A DNA stretch of 43,524 nt from Nitriliruptoraceae bacterium (GTDB lineage: Bacteria; Actinomycetota; Nitriliruptoria; Nitriliruptorales; Nitriliruptoraceae). The translations under genes and the position numbers were made by a program. Shown here piece by piece: positions 43,369 to 43,524 of this stretch. The stretch spans positions 1 through 43,524 of the forward strand of contig SLRZ01000106.1 of NCBI GenBank assembly GCA_007130695.1. The letters run 5' to 3'. The number at the start of each line of letters is the position of its first letter. Within the stretch, counting starts at the first letter, position 1. Below the pieces are notes generated by a model that was not told where the DNA came from, did not search any database, and was given only the letters and a program-made list of their open reading frames with translations.

Positions 43369-43524
43369 CTAGCCGGACGCCGCGTCTTTCACTCCAGGAC
43401 GCAGGAGAGCCACCACGAAGTCCGCGTCGGCGTGGTGGGCGTGCAGGCTCCACGTCGACAGCAGCAGATCGGGAACGAGGCCGGCGGCCTCAGCGTCGTG
43501 CAGGAAGTCGTCGAGCGCGTAGCC
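43369..43524 (-). CDS. C-terminal end of a probable SAM-dependent methyltransferase (partial)
   Basis: The last 51 codons of a leftward gene are visible, ending in TAG. The gene enters from the right edge. The read (FLHDAEAAGLVPDLLLSTWS, then DADFVVALLRPG) resembles the final strands of class I methyltransferases, where the pattern is AGL...STWDLRP..DADF.V.LLR. The substrate is unknown, and the assignment is tentative because the SAM-binding part is outside the window. Confidence 0.5.
   Translation of the reverse strand, partial: GYALDDFLHDAEAAGLVPDLLLSTWSLHAHHADADFVVALLRPGVKDAASG

Overview
The window is very GC-rich DNA with gene content and order typical of a deep-branching actinobacterium. 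The markers are nadD / LytR-CpsA-Psr / rsfS / phosphoglycerate-mutase-like, leuS, comEA-comEC-holA, rpsT, the ~1600-residue NAD-glutamate dehydrogenase and a HemD/winged-helix fusion next to nitrate genes. Ectoine-degradation genes, an Mrp-type cation/proton antiporter and a gas-vesicle-like protein suggest a saline or aquatic habitat, perhaps near Nitriliruptor/Egicoccus/Euzebya. That lineage is an inference from gene content only. No insertion sequence, CRISPR array, rRNA or phage gene was seen, and no gene-free stretch exceeds 300 bases.

Left part (1-9.5 kb). An ectoine hydrolase (doeA, cut by the window edge) and an M20 deacetylase (doeB2-like) run leftward. Divergently, behind an 18-bp perfect palindrome, lies a nitrate module: a four-cluster Fe-S protein fused to a DmsC-like membrane anchor, overlapping a NasA/NapA-type molybdoenzyme by four bases. 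It is followed by a HemD/winged-helix regulator and a NarK nitrate transporter, transcribed divergently. Together these suggest nitrate uptake and quinol-linked cytoplasmic nitrate reduction; no nitrite reductase is present here. A cold-shock gene with a clear terminator closes the region.

Middle (9.6-27.3 kb). This holds an MFS transporter, a thioredoxin-fold protein, a sirtuin with a small membrane protein behind it, rpsT, and the very large NAD-glutamate dehydrogenase. Then comes a leftward run: a DUF1028 protein, an AI-2E-type permease, holA, a flavodoxin-like protein, comEC, comEA and degV. The comEC frame has no stop at its expected end and runs through the whole flavodoxin gene. An NAD-dependent epimerase points right.

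Right part (27.4-43.5 kb). Seven overlapping leftward genes form an Mrp/MBH-like antiporter module without a full-length MnhA. Then follow a LPG-synthase-like membrane protein, an alpha/beta hydrolase, leuS, tRNA-Ala(GGC), a histidine phosphatase, rsfS, a divergent LCP protein and nadD. TrpB2 and a RimK ligase fused to a TrkA-C domain point right. A GvpU-like protein and the tail of a probable methyltransferase, both leftward, finish the window.
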